From positions 1 to 64,000 of the forward strand of contig JASLYQ010000004.1 in NCBI GenBank assembly GCA_030739735.1: a DNA stretch of 64,000 bases, read 5' to 3'. Positions 47,030 through 55,760 of the stretch are shown here, piece after piece. The stretch comes from Alphaproteobacteria bacterium (GTDB taxonomy: Bacteria; Pseudomonadota; Alphaproteobacteria; UBA7887). Position numbers and translations under genes: made by a program. Below the pieces are notes generated by a model. That model ran no database searches. It saw only the letters and a list, made by a program, of their open reading frames with translations, and was not told the origin of the DNA. How positions within the stretch are numbered: the stretch's first letter is position 1; every line of letters starts with the position of its first letter.

Positions 47030-47559
47030 GCCCGTCGCCACGATAGCAGTGTGGCTATGCCGGCCAGCGCCAGGCCGGTCGCCACGAGGAAGTTCCAGCC
47101 TGCCATCGATATGCCAAGCAGCGACCAGGTAACATCGTCGCAGCGCACGGCGGGCGCCGTCAGGACAGCTTCGCGCAGGGCATCGATATCGTCGATGTCA
47201 ACATCGCCGCCGACGCAGGATTCAGTTCCCATCCACCAGCCCTCCTCGACGCCTACATGAAAGGCCGCGATGCTGGCGTCGACGGCGAAGAGCAGCGCGC
47301 AGGCCGCAGCTAGCAGCATGGCCTGCGCGCTGGGGGCGCCGGCCCGGCGCAGCAACAGCGCGCCGAGAATGCCGACAACGACCACGATGGCATAGGGATA
47401 GCGCTGATAGAGACAGAGCCGGCAGGGAAACAGGTCGAGGACGAACTGGAAAAAGAAGGCAACGAGCAGCATCATTGCACTGGCCGCGGCGGCGGCCGCG
47501 AGCGCCAGCCACGGGGTTGCCGCCACAGTCGTCACGGACCGGATCGAAAGCTGTACCAC
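47026..47559 (-). CDS. dsbB: Disulfide bond formation protein DsbB
   Basis: 177 residues from a GTG start, with four hydrophobic helices. The first periplasmic loop has the redox pair in DLFPCRLCLYQRYPY; the second loop has Cys in TESCVGG and PAVRCDDVTW. DsbB reoxidises DsbA and passes electrons to ubiquinone, which makes its coupling to coq7 sensible. No DsbA proper is in the window; the thioredoxin-fold protein at 17 kb lacks the CxxC. Confidence 0.92.
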   Translation of the reverse strand: MVQLSIRSVTTVAATPWLALAAAAAASAMMLLVAFFFQFVLDLFPCRLCLYQRYPYAIVVVVGILGALLLRRAGAPSAQAMLLAAACALLFAVDASIAAFHVGVEEGWWMGTESCVGGDVDIDDIDALREAVLTAPAVRCDDVTWSLLGISMAGWNFLVATGLALAGIATLLSWRRA

Positions 47560-47615
47560 AGCCGCCCTTTATCATGCCCCGGACCGCGGCGCACTAATTG
47601 CGGACACAGTAGGAT

Positions 47616-48206
47616 TCAGAACCATAGCTTGATGGCTAGGAAGCCGCCGAACAGACCAACCACGAAAACGATCGTCAGCAGGCCGAGATTGCGCTCGATG
47701 AAGCCGCGGATGGGCTCACCGAACCAATAGAGCAGCCCGGCGACCGCATAGAACCGCAAGCCCCGTGCCAGCAACGATGCAATCGTGAAGGTCAGCAGGT
47801 TGAGCTCGGTGAAGCCGCTGGCAATGGTGATCACCTTGTAGGGGAAGATAGGTAAGGGGGTAATGCCAAAGGTGAAGACAAGCCAGGCGCCCCACTCGTT
47901 ATAGGCCTCGGCGAAGCGCGCCATCTTGTGTTCGTAGCCGTAGAAGTTGACCAGTGGTGCGCCGAGCGCTTCCCAGAGCAGTGCGCCGATGGCATAACCG
48001 GCAAGCCCGCCCAGCACCGAGGCGATGGTGCAGACGCCGGCAATGACAAAGGCACGGCGGCGGTCGGCCAGGATCATTGGAATTAGCATCACGTCCGGCG
48101 GGATCGGGAAGATCGAGCTTTCAATGAAGGAGATCCCGGCCAGCCACCGCATTGCACCGCGCCGGCCGGCAAGGTCCATGACGGAAGTATAAAGGCGGGT
48201 CAGCAC
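47616..48206 (-). CDS. YqaA-family (SNARE-associated/DedA-like) inner-membrane protein
   Basis: 196 residues with about five hydrophobic segments. Family block FIESSIFPIPPDVMLIPMIL near residue 30, GYAIGALLWEALG, then FTFGITPLPIFPYKVITIASG near 115. It belongs to the YqaA branch of the DedA/VTT superfamily, linked to membrane homeostasis and lipid scrambling. The GTG at 48206 overlaps the end of the LOG gene; an in-frame ATG at 48179 is the alternative start. Confidence 0.87.
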   Translation of the reverse strand: MLTRLYTSVMDLAGRRGAMRWLAGISFIESSIFPIPPDVMLIPMILADRRRAFVIAGVCTIASVLGGLAGYAIGALLWEALGAPLVNFYGYEHKMARFAEAYNEWGAWLVFTFGITPLPIFPYKVITIASGFTELNLLTFTIASLLARGLRFYAVAGLLYWFGEPIRGFIERNLGLLTIVFVVGLFGGFLAIKLWF

Positions 48207-48748
48207 AGGGCGGTCTCGATAAAGGCGCGAACATCGTCGAGGTGTGGCGCGACAGGAACTGCGTCCGGCAACCCGGGCAACTCGGCAGCGTTGGTCATAT
48301 GGGCCACGATTGGCCGGCCGTAGGCAAGCGCCAATTTCACCTCGCTGAGGGTGCCGGCACCGCCCGGCAGGGCCACCACGGCTTCGGCACTGAGGATGTT
48401 GATGTGGCTGCGCGACAGCGCCTCCTCGCCGTCGTCACCCCGCGCCGGCAGGTGGGTGTGGATGGCGATCTCGATCCAGGGGTTGGGATAGCCTGTCGGG
48501 GCGTCTTGTGGCGGGTCCGCTGCGGCTGGTAGGACGCCGATGACCGATCCGGCGCGGCCCTCGGTTTCGGCGAAGGCGCGTGAGACGCTTGCCATCACAC
48601 CACCACCGCCGCCCGTCAACAGGTGGTAGCCCGCCGTGGCCAGCCAGGCGCCTAGTGCCTGGGCGCGTGCCGCATGGGGCTCGCTGCCTGAGCCCATCAC
48701 ACCGACCACCTTATGACGCTCGATGTCAGCGATCGAGCTAGCCGCCAA
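48200..48748 (-). CDS. LOG/SLOG-family nucleotide-binding protein (lysine decarboxylase-like)
   Basis: 182 residues with a Rossmann-like fold. HKVVGVMGSGSEPH at the start, LTGGGGGVMASVSRAFAE near residue 44 and ALPGGAGTLSEVKLALAYG near 125 fit the TIGR00725/SLOG group. It lacks the exact PGGxGTxxE plus catalytic-Arg pattern of proven cytokinin-activating LOG enzymes (here PGGAGTLSE, Arg not clear), so phosphoribohydrolase activity is only possible. Upstream of YqaA in the same transcript. Confidence 0.78.
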   Translation of the reverse strand: MAASSIADIERHKVVGVMGSGSEPHAARAQALGAWLATAGYHLLTGGGGGVMASVSRAFAETEGRAGSVIGVLPAAADPPQDAPTGYPNPWIEIAIHTHLPARGDDGEEALSRSHINILSAEAVVALPGGAGTLSEVKLALAYGRPIVAHMTNAAELPGLPDAVPVAPHLDDVRAFIETALC

Positions 48749-48781
48749 GGCTCGGCAACGAGATAGTGCGCATGGGTCTCT

Positions 48782-48880
48782 CCCTAGTGGTCCAAACTTG
48801 ACATATGGTACCCATAGGATCGCGTCTGGCGCCGCCCCGCCATCCTATGGGTACCATATGTCAAGTTCGAGCCACTAGGG
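48782..48880. repeat. 99-bp MITE-like inverted repeat
   Basis: Two 39-base arms (48782-48820 and 48842-48880) around a 21-base GC-rich loop. The inner 26 bases pair perfectly (48795-48820 with 48842-48867) and the outer 9 (CCCTAGTGG / CCACTAGGG) also pair perfectly, with a small bulge between. A 3-base direct repeat TCT flanks it on both sides, as expected of a target-site duplication. No T-run follows, so it is not a standard terminator. It sits 33 bases upstream of the LOG gene start and could also affect that promoter. No second copy was noticed in the window. Confidence 0.75.
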
Positions 48881-49097
48881 TCTGTCCGATGGCCTTTGGT
48901 CTTATGCTGCGGGGCAATCAGGTTATTGGTGACCATAGCTACGATAGGCTATTCGGCCTCGCGAGCTAGGCCCGCGGTGTCGATCCTTAGGGCTACCGCG
49001 CCTAGTTCACGTCCCTGTTGCAGTTGGCGAGTTCGCTCAAGCGGTCATAGCGCTCTACGGGCCGTACCATGGTTGCAATGGCACGGCCCACTCAGTG
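48881..49097. other. Intergenic remainder with short protein-like fragments
   Basis: Between the inverted repeat and the aldolase stop there is no intact gene. The minus strand has two short protein-like pieces in different frames (MVRPVERYDRLSELANCNRD, stop; and RTRQLQQGRELGAVALRIDT, stop). The plus strand has FGLMLRGNQVIGDHSYDRLF, then a stop. These may be remains of a mobile element or of a lost gene, but none can be assigned. Confidence 0.3.
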
Positions 49098-49865
49098 TTA
49101 CGCATTATCGCCCCGCGCGAGCTTGATCTCGGTCATCGAGGCTTGTGCCAACAGGCGTGCATCGTTGGCGATGGTGACAAAATTAAAGCCCTTCTCGATC
49201 TTGTCACGGGCCGAGGCGCCCGAGGGGCAATGGATGCCGGCGCCGAGGCCTCGATCGCGTGCCACCTTGACGATGGTTTCGACCGCCTTCACCACATTTG
49301 GCGCTGTCGGCTCCGGGTTGGGCGGGTTGCCGAGGCTGATGGCGAGATCGTTGGGTCCGACATAGATGCCGTCGAGGCCGTCGACGGCCAGAATCTCGTC
49401 GAGATTGGCGACTGCTTGCTCGGTTTCTATCATGGCCATGGTGGTGATGGTGGAGTTGGCCTCGGCCGCGTAGTCCGAGCCGCCGTAGAGTAGGCCACGA
49501 GCGGGACCGAAGCTGCGATAGCCGGTCGGCGCATAGCGGCAGGCGCCGACGAAACGCTTGCATTCCTCGACGGTGTTAATCATTGGGCAGATGATACCGT
49601 AGGCGCCGGCATCGAGCAGCTTCATAATCGCCGCCGGGTCGTTCCACGGCACGCGCGCGAACGGTGTCGGCGCATAGGCCGACATGGCGCCGAACATGGC
49701 CACTGCGTCGGGAAAGTCGACCATGCCGTGCTGGGTATCCACGGTCACGCTGTCATAGGGCGTGTTGGCCATGGTCTCCGCGCTGAAGGTGTTGGGGATC
49801 GCCAGCCAGCCGTTGACCACGGCACCGCCACCGGCCCAGATCGACTGAACCCGGTTTTCGCGCAT
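49098..49865 (-). CDS. HpcH/HpaI-family aldolase
   Basis: 255 residues, a (beta/alpha)8 class II aldolase. Family motifs: SVTVDTQHGMVDF (catalytic His), PFARVPWNDPAAIMKLLDAG, GIICPMINTVEECKRFVGAC, MAMIETEQAVANLDEI (metal-ligand Glu), DGIYVGPNDLAISLGNPP (metal-ligand Asp). Such enzymes reversibly cleave 2-keto-4-hydroxy acids to pyruvate and an aldehyde; the exact substrate is open. It lies just downstream of the DUF6494 gene on the same strand. Confidence 0.9.
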   Translation of the reverse strand: MRENRVQSIWAGGGAVVNGWLAIPNTFSAETMANTPYDSVTVDTQHGMVDFPDAVAMFGAMSAYAPTPFARVPWNDPAAIMKLLDAGAYGIICPMINTVEECKRFVGACRYAPTGYRSFGPARGLLYGGSDYAAEANSTITTMAMIETEQAVANLDEILAVDGLDGIYVGPNDLAISLGNPPNPEPTAPNVVKAVETIVKVARDRGLGAGIHCPSGASARDKIEKGFNFVTIANDARLLAQASMTEIKLARGDNA

Positions 49866-49879
49866 ATCACGTCCGCTCC

Positions 49880-50086
49880 CTAATCCAGCGAGATCTTGCC
49901 GGGAATCTCGGTTTCTAGCGCTACGTCGCCGATGCTAACGCGCGCCGTGATCGCCAATGTCTCGTTGCCCTGCAAACGCCCGTCTGCAATCGCCTGGCGC
50001 ACCGTCTGCTCGATCTCCCGCTGGCTGGTGACACCGACGGTCTTGAGAAACTTGCGGATGCTCATGTTGAAAGTGTCTTCGTTCAT
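49880..50086 (-). CDS. DUF6494-family small protein
   Basis: 68 residues with a perfect AAGGAGG ribosome site 6-12 bases before the ATG at 50086. It starts NEDTFNMSIRKFLKTVGVTS, then REIEQTVRQAIADGRL and ARVSIGDVALETEIPGKISL. Small soluble protein conserved next to metabolic genes in proteobacteria; function unknown. Longer frames reaching to 50755 are antisense to ccmA. Confidence 0.8.
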   Translation of the reverse strand: MNEDTFNMSIRKFLKTVGVTSQREIEQTVRQAIADGRLQGNETLAITARVSIGDVALETEIPGKISLD

Positions 50087-50159
50087 CTCCGCCTCCTTAT
50101 CTGGCTTGGAGGGAAATGTCCAAGGTGATAAGTCCCCACGCAAGGGAGAATTGCTTATC

Positions 50160-50771
50160 GTGACGAACCGACTCAGCGCAAAGGATCTCGCCTGCTGGCG
50201 GGGAGAGAGGCTGGTGTTCGCCGGCCTTGGCTTCTCGCTCGGGTCGGGTGAGGCGCTGGTGCTGCGCGGGCCGAACGGCAGTGGCAAGTCGAGTCTGCTG
50301 CGCCTTCTCGCGGGCTTGCTGCGGCGCGAGGCGGGAACGCTGACATGGAACGGCGAGGATGTGGACGACGATCGCGAGGCTTGGCGCGTCGTCTTCGCCT
50401 TCGCCGGCCATGCGGACGCCGTAAAGCCGCTGCTCACGGTGCGCGAGAACATCTCCTTCTGGGCCGAGATAGCGGGCGCTGGTACGGCGCGTGTGTCGGA
50501 TGCGTTGGCGCGCTTCGCCATCGCCCCGCTGGCGGAGGTGCCGGCACGCTTTCTCTCTGCCGGACAAAGGCGGCGTACCGGACTTGCGCGCCTGGTCGCC
50601 GCGCCGCGCACGCTGTGGCTGCTTGACGAACCGAGCGTTGGACTTGATGCTGACGCCACCGAGAGCTTTGCTGCGCTGATGGCCGAGCACCGCGCCGGCG
50701 GCGGTATGATCATCGCTGCCACCCATATCGAGCTCGGTCTCGATGACGCGACCAACTTGGTGCTGGGATGA
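50160..50771 (+). CDS. ccmA: Heme exporter ATP-binding protein CcmA
   Basis: 203 residues from GTG 50160 with GGGAGA upstream; TTG 50151 is an alternative. ABC ATPase with Walker A LRGPNGSGKSSLLRLLAG, signature FLSAGQRRRTGLARLV (the CcmA form), Walker B LWLLDEPSVGLDADAT and the His switch AATHIELG. Its ATPase activity drives release of holo-CcmE from the CcmABCD complex. First gene of an uninterrupted ccmA-I cluster (system I cytochrome c maturation), divergent from the DUF6494 gene. Confidence 0.95.
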   Translation: MTNRLSAKDLACWRGERLVFAGLGFSLGSGEALVLRGPNGSGKSSLLRLLAGLLRREAGTLTWNGEDVDDDREAWRVVFAFAGHADAVKPLLTVRENISFWAEIAGAGTARVSDALARFAIAPLAEVPARFLSAGQRRRTGLARLVAAPRTLWLLDEPSVGLDADATESFAALMAEHRAGGGMIIAATHIELGLDDATNLVLG

Positions 50772-51433
50772 GCGCTATATTCTCCCTCATCCGCCGCGAC
50801 CTGGCGCTTGCCTGGCGGCGTGCCAGCGAGATAGTCGCAGTACTGATCTTTTTTGTGCTGGCCATCGTGCTATTCCCCCTCGGCGTCGGTCCCGATCTCG
50901 CCGTGCTCTCTCGCATCGCCGCCGGCACTATCTGGGTCGCTGCCCTGCTCGCCGCCATGCTCTCGCTCGACCGGCTTTTTCTGCCCGATCACGACGACGG
51001 CAGTCTCGACCTGCTGATGGCCTCACCCCTGTCGCTGGAAGCCATAGTGCTGGCCAAATGCTGTGCTCACTGGCTCGTCACCGGCCTACCACTGATCGTT
51101 TGCGCGCCCGTTCTCGCAATTTTGATGAACTTGCCCTGGGAGGGCTTCGCGACGCTCGTACTCGCCATGGCGCTTGGCACGCCGACACTGAGCCTGGTGG
51201 GGGCCATCGGCGCAGCACTCACAGTCGGCGTGCGCCGCGGCGGCACATTGGTACCGCTGCTGGTCTTACCGTTGGTCATCCCCGTGCTGATATTCGGGGT
51301 GGGCGCGGTCGACGGCGCCGTCGCCGGTGCTTCGGTCTCGGGTCAGCTCATGATTCTCGCCGCGGCGCTGCTGGTTGCCTTGGTGCTGGCGCCCTTTGCC
51401 GCTGCCGCCGGCTTGCGGTTGGCAGCGGAATAG
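50768..51433 (+). CDS. ccmB: Heme exporter permease CcmB
   Basis: 221 residues with six hydrophobic segments. The start overlaps the ccmA stop (ATGA). Family features are SAIFSLIRRDLALAWRRASE at the start, FLPDHDDGSLDLLMASPLSL in the middle and PLVIPVLIFGVGAVDGA. Inner-membrane partner of CcmA and CcmC. Confidence 0.95.
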   Translation: MSAIFSLIRRDLALAWRRASEIVAVLIFFVLAIVLFPLGVGPDLAVLSRIAAGTIWVAALLAAMLSLDRLFLPDHDDGSLDLLMASPLSLEAIVLAKCCAHWLVTGLPLIVCAPVLAILMNLPWEGFATLVLAMALGTPTLSLVGAIGAALTVGVRRGGTLVPLLVLPLVIPVLIFGVGAVDGAVAGASVSGQLMILAAALLVALVLAPFAAAAGLRLAAE

Positions 51434-51447
51434 CGATAGGAAAGCGC

Positions 51448-52200
51448 ATGGCCTCGATCCTCCACAGGTTCGCCAATCCCGCACGTTTTATGAGGTTATC
51501 AGCAATTCTCCTACCCTGGGCCGTGGGCATTACGCTGCTGACCCTGGTGGCGGGGATCTATCTCGCCCTGTTTGCCTCGCCCGCTGACTACCAGCAGGGC
51601 GAGACGGTACGCATCATGTATGTGCATGTGCCTGCGGCTTGGATGGCGCTGTTCGTCTATGGGGTGATGGCGGCGGCGAGCGCTGTCGGGTTGATCTGGC
51701 GCCACCCGCTGGCCGATATGGCGGCCCGCGTCGCCTCACCGATCGGAGCCGGCTTCACCTTCGTCGCGCTGGTCACGGGCTCGCTTTGGGGCCAACCCAT
51801 GTGGGGCACCTGGTGGGTCTGGGACGCGCGCCTGACATCGGTCTTGATCCTCTTCTTCCTCTATCTCGGTCATATGGCCCTGGCGGATGCGTTCGACGAC
51901 GCCACCAAGGGCGCGCGGGCGGCAGCCATCCTGGCACTGGTCGGGGTCATCAACCTGCCGATCATCCATTTCTCGGTCGATTGGTGGAACACGCTGCACC
52001 AGCCGGCCAGTGTTGTGCGCGGCGGCGGTCCCTCAATCGCCGCCGAGATGATGTGGCCACTGATGACTATGGCCTTGGCCTTCAAGACCTATTTTGTCAC
52101 GGTGCTGCTGCTCGGCATGCGCGCCGAGGTGACAGCGGCTAAATTACGTGCCCTGCGCCGCACCCAAGTGGCCGCGGCAACCACGGTGGCGGCAGTGTAA
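51448..52200 (+). CDS. ccmC: Heme exporter/handling protein CcmC
   Basis: 250 residues from ATG 51448; a longer frame upstream is ccmB in another frame. Six membrane helices and the tryptophan-rich heme-handling motif WGTWWVWDARLTSVLILFFL in a periplasmic loop, with conserved His in MYVHVPAAWMAL and IIHFSVDWWNTLHQP. It loads heme onto CcmE. Its stop overlaps the ccmD start. Confidence 0.96.
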   Translation: MASILHRFANPARFMRLSAILLPWAVGITLLTLVAGIYLALFASPADYQQGETVRIMYVHVPAAWMALFVYGVMAAASAVGLIWRHPLADMAARVASPIGAGFTFVALVTGSLWGQPMWGTWWVWDARLTSVLILFFLYLGHMALADAFDDATKGARAAAILALVGVINLPIIHFSVDWWNTLHQPASVVRGGGPSIAAEMMWPLMTMALAFKTYFVTVLLLGMRAEVTAAKLRALRRTQVAAATTVAAV

Positions 52201-52370
52201 TGAGCGAGTTTTTCGACATGGGCGGTTTTGCCCGTTTCGTCTGGCCCGCCTATGGCGTCGCGTCGATGGTGCTTGGCGCGCTGGCCTGGCGCGCTATTGC
52301 TCGGGCCAAGCGTACGAAAACCGAGCTGGCGGCCTTGCGGGCTGAGTTGGGCAAAGAAGATGACGCGTAA
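52200..52370 (+). CDS. ccmD: Heme exporter accessory protein CcmD
   Basis: 56 residues, starting on the last base of the ccmC stop (TAATG). One membrane helix (FVWPAYGVASMVLGALAW) preceded by FFDMGGF and followed by a charged cytoplasmic tail (RAIARAKRTKTELAALRAEL). This matches small CcmD proteins that stabilise the CcmABC-CcmE complex. The last 11 bases overlap ccmE. Confidence 0.92.
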   Translation: MSEFFDMGGFARFVWPAYGVASMVLGALAWRAIARAKRTKTELAALRAELGKEDDA

Positions 52371-52806
52371 GCGCCGCCGCTTGATGGTGGTGCTGGTTGG
52401 ATTGCTGGCGCTCGGTGCCGCGGTGGCGCTGGTGCTGAGCGCCTTCGAGGACAATATCGTCTTTTTCTTCAGCCCCTCCGAGCTTGCTGGGAAGACCTTG
52501 GTACCGGGGCGGTCGATCCGAGTCGGTGGCCTGGTCGAGGAGGGCAGCATCACGAAGCTGGAGGACGGTCTGACGACCACCTTCGTCATCACCGACATGG
52601 CGACCACTCTGGCGGTGCGATACATCGGCGTACTGCCGGATCTCTTCCGTGAAGGCCAGGGTGTCGTTGCCGAAGGCAGTCTCGGGCCCGACGGCATTTT
52701 TGTTGCCCTCCAGGTCCTAGCCCGCCACGACGAGACCTACATGCCGCCGGAGGTGGCCCAGGCGCTGAAGGACTCGGGACATTGGCAGGAGGAGGAAGTC
52801 CCGTGA
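52360..52806 (+). CDS. ccmE: Periplasmic heme chaperone CcmE
   Basis: 148 residues from ATG 52360, inside the end of ccmD. It has an N-terminal membrane anchor (RKRRLMVVLVGLLALGAAVA), an OB-fold domain (IRVGGLVEEGSI, VRYIGVLPDLFREGQGVVAE) and the C-terminal heme-attachment motif LARHDETYMPPEV, with the covalent heme His. It carries heme to CcmF. Its stop overlaps the GTG of ccmF. Confidence 0.96.
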   Translation: MTRKRRRLMVVLVGLLALGAAVALVLSAFEDNIVFFFSPSELAGKTLVPGRSIRVGGLVEEGSITKLEDGLTTTFVITDMATTLAVRYIGVLPDLFREGQGVVAEGSLGPDGIFVALQVLARHDETYMPPEVAQALKDSGHWQEEEVP

Positions 52807-54764
52807 TCGTCGAGACCGGCCATTTTGCGCTGGTACTCGCCTTCGTGGTGGCGGCTGTGCAGGGTGCCGTGCCGCTGGTCGGGGCGTCGCGCGGCGACTT
52901 GCGCCTGATGGCGCTGGCACGTCCCGCTGCCGCCGTGCAGTTCGTCGCCATCGCCTGCGCTTTTGCTGCGCTGACCCAGGCCTATGTGACCTCAGACTTC
53001 TCGGTCATGGCGGTGGCTAGCAACTCGCACTCGGAAAAGCCGCTGCTCTACAAGATCACCGGGGTCTGGGGCAATCACGAGGGCTCACTACTGCTCTGGG
53101 CGCTGATCCTGGCGTTGTTCGGCGCCGCGGTGGCGGCCTTTGCCGGCAATCTGCCGGCCTCCTTGCGTGCCCGCGTGCTGGCCGTGCAAGGGTTGATCGC
53201 CTTCGGCTTCCTTGCCTTCATGTTGTTCACCTCCAATCCCTTCGAGCGGATCTTCCCGCCGCCGCTCGACGGCAACGGCCTCAATCCGCTGCTACAGGAC
53301 CCGGGCTTGGCCTTCCACCCACCTTTCCTCTATCTTGGCTATGTCGGGTTCTCGATCACTTTCGCCTTCGCCATCGCGGCCCTGATCGAAGGCCGCGTGG
53401 ACGCCACTTGGGCGCGCTGGGTGCGGCCCTGGGCGCTGGCCGCCTGGAGCTTCCTCACGGTCGGTATCGGGCTTGGCAGCTGGTGGGCCTATTACGAACT
53501 TGGCTGGGGCGGCTGGTGGTTCTGGGACCCGGTCGAGAACGCCTCCTTCATGCCATGGCTGGTGGGCACGGCACTGCTGCATTCCTCTCTGGTCTGCGAA
53601 AAGCGCGACGCGCTCAAGTCGTGGACTGTGCTGCTCGCCATCGTTGCCTTCTCATTCAGCTTGCTAGGCACCTTTTTGGTACGATCGGGCGTGCTGACCT
53701 CGGTACACGCTTTTGCTACGGACCCGACGCGGGGCATCTTCATCCTCGCCTTTCTGGTCGTGGTGGTCGGCGGCTCGCTGATTCTCTACGGCTTGCGGGC
53801 GCCGAAACTCGCACCGGGTGGGTTGTTCGCGCCGGTCAGCCGAGAGGGCAGCCTAGTGCTCAACAATCTTCTTTTCACGACCGCTGCGGCGACGGTGCTG
53901 CTGGGCACGCTCTATCCGCTCGTGATCGATGCCCTCGATGCCGGTAAGGTCTCGGTCGGTGCGCCTTATTTTGATGCCGTGTTTATCCCGTTGATGACGC
54001 CGACGCTGGTGCTTGCCGGTCTCGCGCCACTGCTGGCTTGGAAGCGGGCGGATCTTGCTGGAGCGTTGGCCAGACTCTGGTTCGCGTTTGCCGCCGCTGC
54101 CGTTGCGGCACTGATCCTGGCGGGTGATGGCCCGCCGCTGGCGATCCTCGGCGCCGGCATGGCCGCTTGGCTCGCCGCGGCGGTGCTCGTCGAATGGGGC
54201 GAGCGGGTGCGCCTGTTTCGCGTGTCCATTGGCGAAACGCTGCGTCGTGCCGTCAATCTTCCGCGCTCGGCCTATGGCACGAGCCTGGCGCATTTCGGCG
54301 TCGCCATGGTGGTCGCTGGCATTACCGCATCGAGCGCATGGAAAACGGAAAGCTTCCAGATCATGCGCCCGGGCGAAACCGTCACCGTAGCCGGTGATGA
54401 CTACCGCTTCGACGGCGTCGAGATCATTGAGGGGCCGAACTACGCCGCCGAGCGCGGGCAATTCACAGTGTTTGATGGCGAGCGCGTGATTGCTGTGCTG
54501 CAGCCCGAGAAGCGGGTCTATCCTGTCTCGCAGATGCCGACCACGGAAGCGGCGATCCTCACCACCTGGCTCGGCGACCACTACGTCGTGGTGGGTGATG
54601 CCGACGGCAAGGGCGGTTGGGCCACACGCATTTACTACAATCCGCTGGTTGCCTGGCTATGGATCGGTACCATAGTCATGGCCGTAGGTGGAATGGTGTC
54701 ACTGTCCGACCGGCGTCATCGCATCGGTGCGCCGCGCCGGACCCGCGCTGCCGTCGCGGCGTAA
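52803..54764 (+). CDS. ccmF: Cytochrome c heme lyase subunit CcmF
   Basis: 653 residues from GTG 52803, preceded by AGGAGG; about 15 membrane helices. The heme-handling region contains the CcmF WWD motif GWGGWWFWDPVENASFMPWL. Other landmarks are GVWGNHEGSLLLWALIL near residue 80, DPGLAFHPPFLYLGYVGFSI near 165 and LLGTFLVRSGVLTSVHAFAT. CcmF attaches heme to apocytochrome c together with CcmH and CcmI. Confidence 0.96.
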   Translation: MIVETGHFALVLAFVVAAVQGAVPLVGASRGDLRLMALARPAAAVQFVAIACAFAALTQAYVTSDFSVMAVASNSHSEKPLLYKITGVWGNHEGSLLLWALILALFGAAVAAFAGNLPASLRARVLAVQGLIAFGFLAFMLFTSNPFERIFPPPLDGNGLNPLLQDPGLAFHPPFLYLGYVGFSITFAFAIAALIEGRVDATWARWVRPWALAAWSFLTVGIGLGSWWAYYELGWGGWWFWDPVENASFMPWLVGTALLHSSLVCEKRDALKSWTVLLAIVAFSFSLLGTFLVRSGVLTSVHAFATDPTRGIFILAFLVVVVGGSLILYGLRAPKLAPGGLFAPVSREGSLVLNNLLFTTAAATVLLGTLYPLVIDALDAGKVSVGAPYFDAVFIPLMTPTLVLAGLAPLLAWKRADLAGALARLWFAFAAAAVAALILAGDGPPLAILGAGMAAWLAAAVLVEWGERVRLFRVSIGETLRRAVNLPRSAYGTSLAHFGVAMVVAGITASSAWKTESFQIMRPGETVTVAGDDYRFDGVEIIEGPNYAAERGQFTVFDGERVIAVLQPEKRVYPVSQMPTTEAAILTTWLGDHYVVVGDADGKGGWATRIYYNPLVAWLWIGTIVMAVGGMVSLSDRRHRIGAPRRTRAAVAA

Positions 54765-54768
54765 TACC

Positions 54769-55302
54769 ATGCCGTCCCCGATATACATCGTGCCCGCGGC
54801 AATCTTCGCTGTCATGGCCGCCCTGCTCGGCTGGGGCCTGACTAGCGATCCTTCGAAGGTGCCGAGTGCGCTGATAGGCAAGCCGCTGCCGAGTTTCGAC
54901 CTGCCGGCGCTCGATGGGGCGGCACAAAGCTTGGCGACTGGCGACGTGGCACCCGAGGGCGTCACCGTGATCAACGTCTTTGCCTCCTGGTGCGTCCCCT
55001 GCCGGGCCGAGCATCCGATCCTCACCGAGATTGCCCGCTGGGACGGCGTCAAGCTTTACGGCATCGCCTACAAGAACACACCCGAGGATGCGCGCGCTTG
55101 GCTCAACGAGCTCGGCGATCCTTATACGCGCATCGGCGCCGATCTCGATGGTCGCGTTGGTATCGATCTCGGCGTCTATGGCGTACCCGAGACTTTCTTC
55201 GTTGGCGCCGACGGTAATATCCACTACAAGCATATCGGCCCCATCATGGAGCAGGATGTAGAAGAACGCATCCGACCGCTGATCATAGGGCTGACGCAAT
55301 GA
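54769..55302 (+). CDS. ccmG: Thiol:disulfide interchange protein CcmG/DsbE
   Basis: 177 residues from ATG 54769. One N-terminal membrane anchor and a periplasmic thioredoxin fold with the active site FASWCVPCRAEHP and cis-Pro region GVYGVPETFFVG. It keeps the CxxCH cysteines of apocytochromes reduced for heme attachment. Four-base overlap with ccmH. Confidence 0.95.
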   Translation: MPSPIYIVPAAIFAVMAALLGWGLTSDPSKVPSALIGKPLPSFDLPALDGAAQSLATGDVAPEGVTVINVFASWCVPCRAEHPILTEIARWDGVKLYGIAYKNTPEDARAWLNELGDPYTRIGADLDGRVGIDLGVYGVPETFFVGADGNIHYKHIGPIMEQDVEERIRPLIIGLTQ

Positions 55303-55760
55303 TAAGATGGGTTCTTGCCATCGCACTCGTTGCCTTGACGGCGCCGACTCTGGCTTTCGAGAATGACAAACCTTTGCCCGATTCGGCGCTGGAAGCGCGC
55401 GCGGTAGCGCTGGCAAAGGAGCTGCGCTGCCTGGTTTGCCAAAACCAGTCGATCATGGAGTCCGACGCCAACTTGGCCAAGGACCTGCGTCTGGTTGTAC
55501 GCGACCAAGTGGCGGCCGGCGCTAGCGACGATGAAGTACGCGATTATGTGGTTGCGCGGTATGGCGACTTCGTGCTGCTGCGCCCACCCTTCAAGCCCAA
55601 GACCTGGCTGCTCTGGCTGGGCCCCGTGCTCATCGTGGCCATCGGCATCTTTGGGTTGGTGCGCAGCCTGCGCCGGAGGACGGCATCGGTCGCGCCCGCG
55701 GCGCTCAGCGATGACGAGCGCGCTCGCGTGCAGCGCTTGCTGGACGACAATCCGCAATGA
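55299..55760 (+). CDS. ccmH: Cytochrome c-type biogenesis protein CcmH
   Basis: 153 residues: a signal peptide (VLAIALVALTAPTLAF), a periplasmic three-helix domain with the redox motif ELRCLVCQNQSIMESDA, and one C-terminal membrane helix (WLLWLGPVLIVAIGIFGLV). This is the short CcmH (CycL) form; the TPR part is the separate CcmI. Overlaps ccmI by four bases. Confidence 0.95.
   Translation: MIRWVLAIALVALTAPTLAFENDKPLPDSALEARAVALAKELRCLVCQNQSIMESDANLAKDLRLVVRDQVAAGASDDEVRDYVVARYGDFVLLRPPFKPKTWLLWLGPVLIVAIGIFGLVRSLRRRTASVAPAALSDDERARVQRLLDDNPQ

Noticed and set aside
49880-50755. Long minus-strand frame antisense to ccmA
   Set aside because: Only its last 68 codons, with their own strong ribosome site, are a credible gene (DUF6494); the rest mirrors ccmA.
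50743-51447. Upstream extension of the ccmC frame
   Set aside because: This part is ccmB read in another frame; ccmC starts at 51448.
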